Positions 13,401-22,648 of a DNA stretch of 27,500 nt are shown here, in pieces; the first letter of the stretch is position 1, and each line of letters opens with the position of its first letter. Made by a program: the position numbers and the translations under genes. The notes beneath the pieces are model-generated. The model was not told the origin of the DNA and ran no database searches. It saw nothing but the letters and a program-made list of their open reading frames with translations. The stretch lies in the NCBI RefSeq assembly GCF_964340395.1, contig NC_135566.1, positions 21,442,135-21,469,634 on the forward strand. Direction: 5' to 3'. This stretch comes from Glandiceps talaboti. Taxonomy: Eukaryota; Hemichordata; Enteropneusta; Spengelidae.

Positions 13401-16400
13401 TCAGATGGATACTATCTATAGGATGGAAAGTATAAATACCATGGCAATCAGATGAATACTATCTATAGGATGGAAAGTATAAATACCATGGCAATTAGAT
13501 GAATACTATCTATACGATGGAAAGTATAAATACCATGGCAATTAGATGAATACTATCTATAGGATGGAAAGTATAAATACCATGGCAATCAGATGAATAC
13601 TATCTATAAGATGGAAAGTATAAATACCATGGCAATTAGATGAATACTATCTATAGGATGGAAAGTATAAATACCATGGCAATTAGATGAATACTATCTA
13701 TAAGATGGAAAGTATAAATACCATGGCAATTAGATGAATACTATCTATAGGATGGAAAGTATAAATACCATGGCAATCAGATGGATACTATCTATAGGAT
13801 GGAAAGTATAAATACCATGGCAATCAGATGAATACTATCTATAAGATGGAAAGTATAAATACCATGGCAATCAGATGAATACTATCTATACGATGGATAG
13901 TATAAATACCATGGCAATTAGATGAATACTATCTATAGGATGGAAAGTATAAATACCATGGCAATCAGATGAATACTATCTATAAGATGGAAAGTATAAA
14001 TACCATGGCAATCAGATGAATACTATCTATAAGATGGAAAGTATAAATACCATGGCAATTAGATGAATACTATCTATAGGATGGAAAGTATAAATACCAT
14101 GGCAATCAGATGGATACTATCTATAGGATGGAAAGTATAAATACCATGGCAATCAGATGAATACTATCTATAAGATGGAAAGTATAAATACCATGGCAAT
14201 TAGATGAATACTATCTATAGGATGGAAAGTATAAATACCATGGCAATTAGATGAATACTATCTATAAGATGGAAAGTATAAATACCATGGCAATTAGATG
14301 AATACTATCTATAGGATGGAAAGTATAAATACCATGGCAATCAGATGGATACTATCTATACGATGGAAAGTATAAATACCATGGCAATCAGATGAATACT
14401 ATCTATAAGATGGAAAGTATAAATACCATGGCAATCAGATGAATACTATCTATAGGATGGAAAGTATAAATACCATGGCAATTAGATGAATACTATCTAT
14501 AGCATGGGAAGTATAAATACCATGGCAATTAGATGAATACTATCTATAAGATGGAAAGTATAAATACCATGGCAATCAGATGAATACTATCTATAGAATG
14601 GAAAGTATAAATACCATGGCAATCAGATGGATACTATCTATAGGATGGAAAGTATAAATACCATGGCAATCAGATGAATACTATCTATAGGATGGAAAGT
14701 ATAAATACCATGGCAATCAGATGGATACTATCTATAGGATGGAAAGTATAAATACCATGGCAATCAGATGAATACTACCTATAAGATGGAAAATATAAAT
14801 ACCATGGCAATTAGATGGATACTATCTATAAGATGGAAAGTATAAATACCATGGCAATCAGATGAATACTATCTATAGGATGGAAAGTATAAATACCATG
14901 GCAATCAGATGAATACTATCTATAGGATGGAAAGTATAAATACCATGGCAATTAGATGGATACTATCTATAAAATGGAAAGTATAAATACCATGGCAATC
15001 AGATGAATACTATCTATAGGATGGAAAGTATAAATACCATGGCAATCAGATGAATACTATCTATAGGATGGAAAATATAAATACCATGGCAATCAGATGA
15101 ATACTATCTATAGGATGGAAAGTATAAATACCATGGCAATTAGATGGATACTATCTATAAAATGGAAAGTATAAATACCATGGCAATCAGATGAATACTA
15201 TCTATGAGATGGAAAGTATAAATACCATGGCAATCAGATGGATACTATCTATAGGATGGAAAGTATAAATACCATGGCAATCAGATGAATACTATCTATA
15301 GGATGGAAAGTATAAATACCATGGCAATTAGATGAATACTATCTATAGGATGGAAAGTATAAATACCATGGCAATCAGATGAATACTATCTATAGGATGG
15401 AAAGTATAAATACCATGGCAATTAGATGAATACTATCTATAGGATGGAAAGTATAAATACCATGGCAATCAGATGAATACTATCTATAAGATGGAAAGTA
15501 TAAATACCATGGCAATTAGATGAATACTATCTATAGGATGGAAAGTATAAATACCATGGCAATTAGATGAATACTATCTATAAGATGGAAAGTATAAATA
15601 CCATGGCAATTAGATGAATACTATCTATAGGATGGAAAGTATAAATACCATGGCAATCAGATGGATACTATCTATAGGATGGAAAGTATAAATACCATGG
15701 CAATCAGATGAATACTATCTATAAGATGGAAAGTATAAATACCATGGCAATCAGATGAATACTATCTATACGATGGATAGTATAAATACCATGGCAATTA
15801 GATGAATACTATCTATAGGATGGAAAGTATAAATACCATGGCAATCAGATGAATACTATCTATAAGATGGAAAGTATAAATACCATGGCAATCAGATGAA
15901 TACTATCTATAAGATGGAAAGTATAAATACCATGGCAATTAGATGAATACTATCTATAGGATGGAAAGTATAAATACCATGGCAATCAGATGGATACTAT
16001 CTATAGGATGGAAAGTATAAATACCATGGCAATCAGATGAATACTATCTATAAGATGGAAAGTATAAATACCATGGCAATTAGATGAATACTATCTATAG
16101 GATGGAAAGTATAAATACCATGGCAATTAGATGAATACTATCTATAAGATGGAAAGTATAAATACCATGGCAATTAGATGAATACTATCTATAGGATGGA
16201 AAGTATAAATACCATGGCAATCAGATGGATACTATCTATACGATGGAAAGTATAAATACCATGGCAATCAGATGAATACTATCTATAAGATGGAAAGTAT
16301 AAATACCATGGCAATCAGATGAATACTATCTATAGGATGGAAAGTATAAATACCATGGCAATTAGATGAATACTATCTATAGCATGGGAAGTATAAATAC

Positions 16401-19400
16401 CATGGCAATTAGATGAATACTATCTATAAGATGGAAAGTATAAATACCATGGCAATCAGATGAATACTATCTATAGAATGGAAAGTATAAATACCATGGC
16501 AATCAGATGGATACTATCTATAGGATGGAAAGTATAAATACCATGGCAATCAGATGAATACTATCTATACGATGGAAAGTATAAAATTAGATGAAGACTA
16601 TCTATAGGATGGAAAGTATAAATACCATGGCAATTAGATGGATACTATCTATAGGATGGAAAGTATAAATACCATGGCAATTAGATGGATACTATCTATA
16701 GGATGGAAAGTATAAATACCATGGCAATCAGATGAATACTATCTATAGGATGGAAAGTATAAATACCATGGCAATCAGATGAAGACTATCTATAGGATGG
16801 AAAGTATAAATACCATGGCAATCAGATGAATACTATCTATAAGATGGAAAGTATAAATACCATGGCAATCAGATGAATACTATCTATAAGATGGAAAGTA
16901 TAAATACCATGGCAATCAGATGGATACTATCTATAGGATGGAAAGTATAAATACCATGGCAATCAGATGAATACTATCTATAAGATGGAAAGTATAAATA
17001 CCATGGCAATCAGATGAATACTATCTATAGGATGGAAAGTATAAATACCATGGCAATCAGATGGATACTATCTATAGGATGGAAAGTATAAATACCATGG
17101 CAATCAGATGGATACTATCTATAGGATGGAAAGTATAAATACCATGGCAATCAGATGAATACTATCTATAGGATGGAAAGTATAAATACCATGGCAATCA
17201 GATGAATACTATCTATAAGATGGAAAGTATAAATACCATGGCAATCAGATGGATACTATCTATAGCATGGGAAGTATAAATACCATGGCAATTAGATGAA
17301 TACTATCTATAGAATCGAAAGTATAAATACCATGGCAATCAGATGAATACTATCTATAGGATGGAAAGTATATTAAATACCATGGCAATCAGATGAATAC
17401 TATCTATAGAATGGAAAGTATAAATACCATGGCAATCAGATGAATACTATCTATAGGATGGAAAGTATAAATACCATGGCAATTAGATGAATACTATCTA
17501 TAAGATGGAAAGTATAAATACCATGGCAATCAGATGAATACTATCTATAGGATGGAAAGTATAAATACCATGGCAATCAGATGGATACTATCTATAGGAT
17601 GGAAAGTATAAATACCATGGCAATCAGATGGATACTATCTATAGGATGGAAAGTATAAATACCATGGCAATCAGATGAATACTATCTATAGGATGGAAAG
17701 TATAAATACCATGGCAATCAGATGAATACTATCTATAGGATGGAAAATATAAATACCATGGCAATCAGATGGATACTATCTATAGGATGGAAAGTATAAA
17801 TACCATGGCAATCAGATGAATACTATCTATAGGATGGAAAGTATAAATACCATGGCAATCAGATGAATACTATCTATAGGATGGAAAGTATAAATACCAT
17901 GGCAATCAGATGAATACTATCTATAGGATGGAAAGTATAAATACCATGGCAATCAGATGGATACTATCTATAGGATGGAAAGTATAAATACCATGGCAAT
18001 CAGATGAATACTATCTATAGGATGGAAAGTATAAATACCATGGCAATCAGATGAATGCTATCTATAGGATGGAAAATATAAATACCATGGCAATCAGATG
18101 GATACTATCTATAGGATGGAAAGTATAAATACCATGGCAATCAGATGAATACTATCTATAGGATGGAAAGTATAAATACCATGGCAATTAGATGAATACT
18201 ATCTATAAGATGGAAAGTATAAATACCATGGCAATCAGATGAATACTATCTATAGGATGGAAAGTATAAATACCATGGCAATTAGATGAATACTATCTAT
18301 AAGATGGAAAGTATAAATATCATGGCAATCAGATGAATACTATCTATAGGATGGAAAGTATAAATACCATGGCAATCAGATGAATACTATCTATAGAATG
18401 GAAAGTATAAATACCATGGCAATCAGATGAATACTATCTATAGAATGGAAAGTATAAATACCATGGCAATCAGATGAATACTATCTATAGGATGGAAAGT
18501 ATAAATACCATGGCAATCAGATGAACACTATCTATAAGATGGAAAGTATAAATACCATGGCAATTAGATGAATACTATCTATAGGATGGAAAGTATAAAT
18601 ACCATGGCAATTAGATGAATACTATCTATAGGATGGAAAGTATAAATACCATGGCAATTAGATGAATACTATCTATAGGATGGAAAGTATAAATACCATG
18701 GCAATCAGATGAATACTATCTATAAGATGGAAAGTATAAATACCATGGCAATCAGATGAATACTATCTATACGATGGAAAGTATAAATACCATGGCAATT
18801 AGATGAATACTATCTATAAGATGGAAAGTATAAATACCATGGCAATTAGATGAATACTATCTATAAGATGGAAAGTATAAATACCATGGCAATTAGATGA
18901 ATACTATCTATAGGATGGGAAGTATAAATACCATGGCAATCAGATGAATACTATCTATAGGATGGAAAGTATAAATACCATGGCAATCAGATGAATACTA
19001 TCTATAAGATGGAAAGTATAAATACCATGGCAATTAGATGAATACTATCTATAGGATGGAAAGTATAAATACCATGGCAATTAGATGAATACTATCTATA
19101 GGATGGAAAGTATAAATACCATGGCAATCAGATGGATACTATCTATAGGATGGAAAGTATAAATACCATGGCAATCAGATGAATACTATCTATAGGATGG
19201 AAAGTATAAATACCATGGCAATCAGATGAAGACTATCTATAAGATGGAAAGTATAAATACCATGGCAATCAGATGGATACTATCTATAGGATGGAAAGTA
19301 TAAATACCATGGCAATCAGATGAATACTATCTATAAGATGGAAAGTATAAATACCATGGCAATCAGATGAATACTATCTATAAGATGGAAAGTATAAATA

Positions 19401-22400
19401 CCATGGCAATCAGATGAATACTATCTATAGGATGGAAAGTATAAATACCATGGCAATTAGATGAATACTATCTATAGCATGGGAAGTATAAATACCATGG
19501 CAATTAGATGAATACTATCTATAAGATGGAAAGTATAAATACCATGGCAATCAGATGAATACTATCTATAGAATGGAAAGTATAAATACCATGGCAATCA
19601 GATGAATACTATCTATAACATGGAAAGTATAAATACCATGGCAATTAGATGAATACTATCTATAAGATGGAAAGTATAAATACCATGGCAATCAGATGAA
19701 TACTATCTATAAAATGGAAAGTATAAATACCATGGCAATCAGATGAATACTATCTATAGGATGGAAAGTATAAATACCATGGCAATCAGATGAATACTAT
19801 CTATAAGATGGAAAGTATAAATACCATGGCAATCAGATGAATACTATCTATAAGATGGAAAGTATAAATACCATGGCAATCAGATGAATACTATCTATAG
19901 AATGGAAAGTATAAATACCATGGCAATCAGATGAATACTATCTATAACATGGAAAGTATAAATACCATGGCAATTAGATGAATACTATCTATAGGATGGA
20001 AAGTATAAATACCATGGCAATTAGATGAATACTATCTATAAGATGGAAAGTATAAATACCATGGCAATCAGATGAATACTATCTATAGGATGGAAAGTAT
20101 AAATACCATGGCAATCAGATGAATACTATCTATAAGATGGAAAGTATAAATACCATGGCAATTAGATGAATACTATCTATAAAATGGAAAGTATAAATAC
20201 CATGGCAATTAGATGAATACTATCTATAGGATGGAAAGTATAAATACCATGGCAATCAGATGAATACTATCTATAGGATGGAAAGTATAAATACCATGGC
20301 AATCAGATGAATACTATCTATAGGATGGAAAGTATAAATACCATGGCAATCAGATGAATACTATCTATAAGATGGAAAGTATAAATACCATGGCAATCAG
20401 ATGAATACTATCTATAGAATGGAAAGTATAAATACCATGGCAATCAGATGAATACTATCTATAAGATGGAAAGTATAAATACCATGGCAATTAGATGAAT
20501 ACTATCTATATGATGGAAAGTGTGTACACCCTGATGTACATTGTATATAACTGGTATTATCTCTATTAAAGTTGATCTCTAACTTCAACTCAATGATAAA
20601 GATTAGCAAACAATAAATGAAATCAGTATATGAAAGATGTTTACCTGTGTTAGATTGTACATGTTTAACACTACAACAATCATAACATTGCCATTCTGTG
20701 ATGTTCTAACTGTAACTTGTTTCCAGCAACCTAGGTGGTTATGATTGCTGTATGATGGTTTATCTGACATCTGTATGTAGGCCTGTATTGCTTTGACTAC
20801 AGTCTTCATAGACTCTGGTATATGTTTACAATGACTTGGCTCAACAACTGTGTCAAAACCACCTAAGAGGAAAAAAAATTGATTTTATTCCCTGCTTGAT
20901 AGTTGAATAATAAATTTACAGTTCAAAATAAATGACCATTTGGAAAAGTCATAAGACATGAAGCTTTAGGTCAGAATTCACACACAGGTGTGTAACACAA
21001 TATTGACATTATTATTATTCACACAATATTACAGACACCAAACTGTGCTATTTGATGGGTACACATTCCATAATACACCTACCATGCAAACACTTGTTGC
21101 AAGCCTACAAGATAAATTAGGTGGGAATTATGGAAATTGTGAAGTTATTGATTCCAAATACTTAGTCTAATGTCCTGACAATTATTTCCTCCTTTTTCAA
21201 CCTAAGATGGTCTTCAATACTTTTAATAAGAACACACAAAAATATTTGTCAGTCTTGATAGATTAACAGAATATCTCCCTACCTTTGTATCTTCCCATTT
21301 TAAAACCAACTGTTTTCTCTACAAAATAAGATGTACACAAAGGATAAACTATAAATTATAACAATGTGGTATTGTTCCTTACCTATTGTAATGGTACATG
21401 TTATGATAAACTATAAATTATAACAATGTGGTATTGTTCCTTACCTATTGTAATGGTACATGTTATGATTATAACAATGTGGTATTGTTCCTATACCTAT
21501 TGTAATGGTACATGTTATGATTATAACAATGTGGTATTGTTCCTTACCTATTGTAATGGTACATGTTATGATAAAATACAATACTTTTAGTCTCCTGGTT
21601 TCACATTTTCCTTGGTCTACCATGATTATAATAATTAGTACCAGTATGTTGATGGTACAATCGAGAGATCTCATTGGACAATACATCAAACTAACACGTC
21701 TAAAATAGTTATATGCACAGTTAGTTTGACTCTAAGTGGCCCTGAATGAGAATAGTATACTCATTTTTTGATGGCTGTCATCTGCATCCATCATGGCCAC
21801 CGCATCTGTACTGTCAATCGCCTGCACAACACTAAGTCATCCAAACCGAACAAACCGAATGCTAATATTTTCCCTTGCTTGGAAAATTAATAAGATATCG
21901 GAAGCCCTAGAATTGTCCGATGTTTACTCAAAACCATCACCTTAGAGCAGCTCAGCATAAGCCTACAGCATTGTTCTTGGTACCATAAATATGCTGACAC
22001 TGTGTGCAGGCAGATCATGTATGTAAATCCATCACAAAACGAATCTAACTTCAGACCAATCACAAATGAACTTGCCACTGTACAAACTAAGAAATACTAC
22101 ATATATAGACTGCACAGTATTAAACTATTCATTGTTTATATATAGATATTTAGTGATGTTGTCCTTGACTTCATATCATGAGAATGTCCCCATAATGGAA
22201 GAAATTCAACAGATATTCAGGTTCTGGGGCCAATCTATACCTGCACTTCATTCCATTCTATAGTGCAGTAAAACTGTTTGTTTTACCGTTTTTGTTTCAG
22301 TGTACTGGTATAATATCATAGCAATAATTTGATTAAACTATAATCTGCCACATACACCTAGAAACACACACTTGACATAGTATTCACAAGAACCACACTT

Positions 22401-22526
22401 GACATACATGTCTATTAACTAACAATGAAACTACAGTCTCCTGCCTTTAGAATCAACCCTACCTTGACCATCTGGGCTGACACCAATGGAGAATTCTGAC
22501 TTGTTTCTGTAATCATCAATGACAGG
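4321..22526 (-). CDS. TRMT2A: tRNA (uracil-5)-methyltransferase homolog A, partial gene of six visible exons
   Basis: Gene-level entry. Six minus-strand exons (22463-22526, 21283-21318, 20645-20862, 6637-6740, 6159-6280, 4321-4442) have GT donors and AG acceptors, and join in frame over 666 nt. Family marks in order are DYRNKSEF, TVGFKMGRYKGG, WKQVTVRTS, the hallmark FRISPDAFFQVNTKAAEVLY, and SAM-binding motif I VLDICCGTGTIG. The known family role is SAM-dependent methylation of a uridine carbon-5 in RNA, m5U54 in tRNA for TRMT2A. I prefer TRMT2A to its paralogue TRMT2B because YKGG, HIPES, FFQVNT and AAEVLY fit TRMT2A better, judged from memory. The start codon, N-terminal region, later SAM motifs and the catalytic cysteine region are not in the window. 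Visible introns are 1144, 420, 13904, 356 and 1716 bp. All but the 356-bp one contain tandem repeats or another odd element. Confidence 0.88.
4480..5350. repeat. Composite 50-bp tandem array (23-bp + 27-bp monomers)
   Basis: Two related monomers share CATTACTGTATGTAACTC. One continues with TACCA (23 bp) and the other with ACCCACTCA (27 bp). From about 4510 to 5040 they mostly alternate, giving a 50-bp higher-order period; ACTCACCCACTCACATTACT recurs at 4561, 4611, 4661 and onward. Between about 5060 and 5350 the order breaks into runs of one monomer type with more variants (ACTCTATG, ACTGTGAG). The array lies in the 1716-bp intron between exons 6159-6280 and 4321-4442, close to the 3' splice site. 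Confidence 0.95.
5351..6038. other. Intron sequence, mostly unique
   Basis: Intron between exons 6159-6280 and 4321-4442. No exon is needed here, because those two exons join in perfect phase. The only structure I see is a two-copy 30-bp direct repeat at 5796-5855. A 60-codon minus-strand open frame at 5447-5629 resembles no family I know. Confidence 0.55.
5796..5855. repeat. Two-copy 30-bp direct tandem repeat
   Basis: The segment beginning CTTTGGTGATTACATTATCT occurs at 5796 and again at 5826, identical over the unit. It is a recent local duplication within an intron. Confidence 0.9.
6039..6205. repeat. 56-bp tandem triplication of an exon 3' end and donor site
   Basis: GGTCTTACCTTGGAAG or a one-base variant starts at 6039, 6095 and 6151, an exact 56-bp period. 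In transcript (minus) sense each copy reads through the last roughly 45 nt of exon 6159-6280 (from about CTGGCTATGAAG to TTCCAAG) into its donor GTAAGACC. The copy at 6151 is the functional one, since it continues into the full exon. The two lower copies lie just inside the following intron. The outermost copy (6039) has drifted at a few bases. The match fades beyond about 6205. Confidence 0.93.
6159..6280 (-). CDS. TRMT2A: TRMT2A exon with the FRISPDAFFQ signature
   Basis: This 122-nt exon supplies one G to finish an arginine codon, then 40 codons from LGEKSVHEIDG to FRISPDAFFQ, then a G shared with the next exon. CELLLGEP, VIHEELL and FRISPDAFFQ are conserved landmarks just before the methyltransferase fold in TrmA/RumA enzymes. 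The acceptor is GTTAACAAG|G (AG at 6281-6282), preceded by a weak tract ATATATTTTTG. The donor is CCAAG|GTAAGACC (GT at 6157-6158). Phases match both neighbours. The donor end is tandemly repeated downstream at 56-bp spacing. Using either repeated donor would add 56 or 112 nt and break the frame. Confidence 0.9.
6281..6636. other. Short intron (356 bp)
   Basis: Intron between exons 6637-6740 and 6159-6280. It is AT-rich and I see no repeat, open frame or RNA gene. It is the only visible intron of the gene without an array or other odd element. Confidence 0.7.
6637..6740 (-). CDS. TRMT2A: TRMT2A exon before the catalytic domain
   Basis: This 104-nt exon has 34 codons from EDIEKEKESLRSYFKDG to SSLFLQVQKE plus AG of a split arginine codon. 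It enters in phase 0 and leaves in phase 2, matching exons 20645-20862 and 6159-6280. The TSLYFQ-like stretch (SSLFLQVQKE) is the recognisable family landmark, a core strand in TRMT2A/TRMT2B. The donor is AAAG|GTATGT (GT at 6635-6636). The acceptor is TTTTCCATACTATAG|GAAG (AG at 6741-6742). That acceptor is itself the first, diverged unit of the 47-bp array, so the exon sits directly against 13.8 kb of satellite. Confidence 0.87.
6741..20521. repeat. 47-bp satellite array filling an intron, about 293 copies
   Basis: The 47-bp unit contains, in plus sense, ATACTATCTATAGGATGG, AAGTATAAATACCATGGC and AATTAGATGA. Regular units begin at 6781. From there to the last partial unit at 20499 is 13718 bp, which fits 292 units with a net loss of 6 bp. 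I see a +2 near 7636, -1 near 8961, a 10-bp deletion near 16584 and +3 near 17372. The main variable bases are A/G in CTATARGATGG, C/T in CAATYAGATG, and G/A in GATGRATAC. Rarer forms (TATACGATGG, AGCATGGGAAG, ACTACCTATA) mark larger duplicated blocks. The array begins at the acceptor of exon 6637-6740 and ends 123 bp short of exon 20645-20862, making up about 99% of the intron. Long-read copy number may not be exact. Confidence 0.98.
12886..16569. repeat. About 1.8-kb block duplication within the 47-bp array
   Basis: The ordered series of unit variants at 12886-14689 recurs at 14719-16569. Marker pairs are ACTACC at 12941 and 14774 (offset 1833, 39 units), ATGAGATGG at 13371 and 15204 (1833), CGATGGATAG at 13891 and 15771 (1880, 40 units), and AGCATGGGAA at 14501 and 16381 (1880). 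One extra unit in the right copy, near 15.3-15.4 kb, explains the changed offset. The stretches I compared by eye match nearly base for base outside that point. Confidence 0.88.
20522..20644. other. Short unique 5' part of the satellite-filled intron
   Basis: About 120 bp of AT-rich sequence between the donor of exon 20645-20862 and the 47-bp array. It is the only non-satellite sequence left in this 13.9-kb intron. No features seen beyond the donor GTAAAC at 20639-20644. Confidence 0.7.
20645..20862 (-). CDS. TRMT2A: TRMT2A exon with the WKQVTVRTS segment
   Basis: This 218-nt exon supplies GT to finish a glycine codon, then 72 codons from GFDTVVEPSHCKHIPES to NMYNLTQ. Landmarks are HIPESMKTVVKAIQAYI and CWKQVTVRTS, which match the GHWKQLTVRTS region of TRMT2A. 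The acceptor is very strong, TTTTTTTTCCTCTTAG|GT (AG at 20863-20864). The donor is ACACAG|GTAAAC (GT at 20643-20644). The exon leaves in phase 0, fitting the next exon. An internal ATG at codon 19 makes part of it look like an independent open frame that reads through the donor into the intron; I regard that as an artefact. Confidence 0.9.
21035..21170 (+). CDS. Possible plus-strand terminal exon or coding remnant, unrecognised
   Basis: A plus-strand frame inside the 420-bp TRMT2A intron reads HQTVLFDGYTFHNTPTMQ, then LVASLQDKLGG, and ends at TAA (21168-21170). It is preceded by an acceptor-like CACACAATATTACAG, so it could be the last exon of a gene on the opposite strand or a fragment of an inserted coding sequence. 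Its composition looks protein-like and it differs from the AT-rich low-complexity intron around it. I do not recognise the family. No donor, upstream exon or poly-A signal is evident, so it may be a chance frame. Confidence 0.3.
21283..21318 (-). CDS. TRMT2A: TRMT2A 36-nt exon
   Basis: A very short exon supplying AG of a split glutamate codon, then KTVGFKMGRYK, then a G shared with the next exon. It bridges DYRNKSEFSIGVSPDGQ (exon 22463-22526) and GGFDTVVEP (exon 20645-20862), exactly where TRMT2A has TVGCRLGKYKGG. The acceptor is CTTATTTTGTAG|AG (AG at 21319-21320). The donor is AAAG|GTAGGG (GT at 21281-21282). At 36 nt it keeps frame whether included or skipped, but skipping would remove 12 conserved residues. 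Confidence 0.85.
21343..21569. repeat. Four-copy 52-62-bp tandem repeat
   Basis: Copies start at 21343, 21405, 21467 and 21519. The first two are 62 bp and carry an extra AAACTATAA segment; the last two are 52 and 51 bp. Shared sequence includes AACAATGTGGTATTGTT, a 6-bp inverted repeat around a 5-base loop. In transcript (minus) sense, three of the four copies carry AATAG|GTAAGG, a near-consensus 5' splice site. The array lies 24 bp upstream of the 36-nt exon in transcript terms. Confidence 0.93.
21570..22462. other. Intron sequence, mostly unique
   Basis: Part of the 1144-bp intron between exons 22463-22526 and 21283-21318. Short open frames occur on both strands (for example 21887-22078 minus and 22066-22263 plus), but none shows a recognisable domain. 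The stretch 21770-21860 is richer in G+C than its surroundings and contains several CpGs; its origin is unclear. A short imperfect repeat (CACACTTGACATA) occurs near 22368 and 22394. Confidence 0.5.
22463..22526 (-). CDS. TRMT2A: TRMT2A exon with the YRNKSEF motif
   Basis: This 64-nt exon is the most upstream one visible. It has 21 codons (PVIDDYRNKSEF then SIGVSPDGQ) plus a G shared with the 36-nt exon. YRNKxEF is a conserved TrmA/RumA-family landmark near the beginning of the conserved core. The acceptor is TTTCTCTCCATCCATCCAG|CC (AG at 22527-22528), a good pyrimidine tract. The donor is CAAG|GTAGGG (GT at 22461-22462). It starts in phase 0. Earlier exons must lie beyond the right edge, on the far side of the 38-bp array. 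Confidence 0.87.
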
Positions 22527-22648
22527 CTGGATGGATGGAGAGAAATATACAAATTATTAATTTACATATGATAGGTGAAGACACTGGGATACAATATATT
22601 CATTTTTAGTTACACTTCTAGCAGCAATGACTTATTACAGAACTGGCT
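22527..22648. other. Unique intron 3' end next to exon 22463-22526
   Basis: About 120 bp of AT-rich sequence separating the acceptor from the 38-bp array. No other features seen. Confidence 0.6.

Noticed and set aside
6741-20521. Array of real promoters or small genes based on TATAAATA and ATGG
   Set aside because: The frames are 4 to about 13 codons long, with TATA and ATG only a few bases apart; kept only as a low-interest observation.
21441-21708. Two overlapping frames on opposite strands
   Set aside because: Both are low-complexity translations of the 52-62-bp tandem repeat.
21887-22263. Short frames on both strands (21887-22078 minus, 22066-22263 plus)
   Set aside because: They have chance length, no domain, no splice context fitting TRMT2A, and lie inside its intron.
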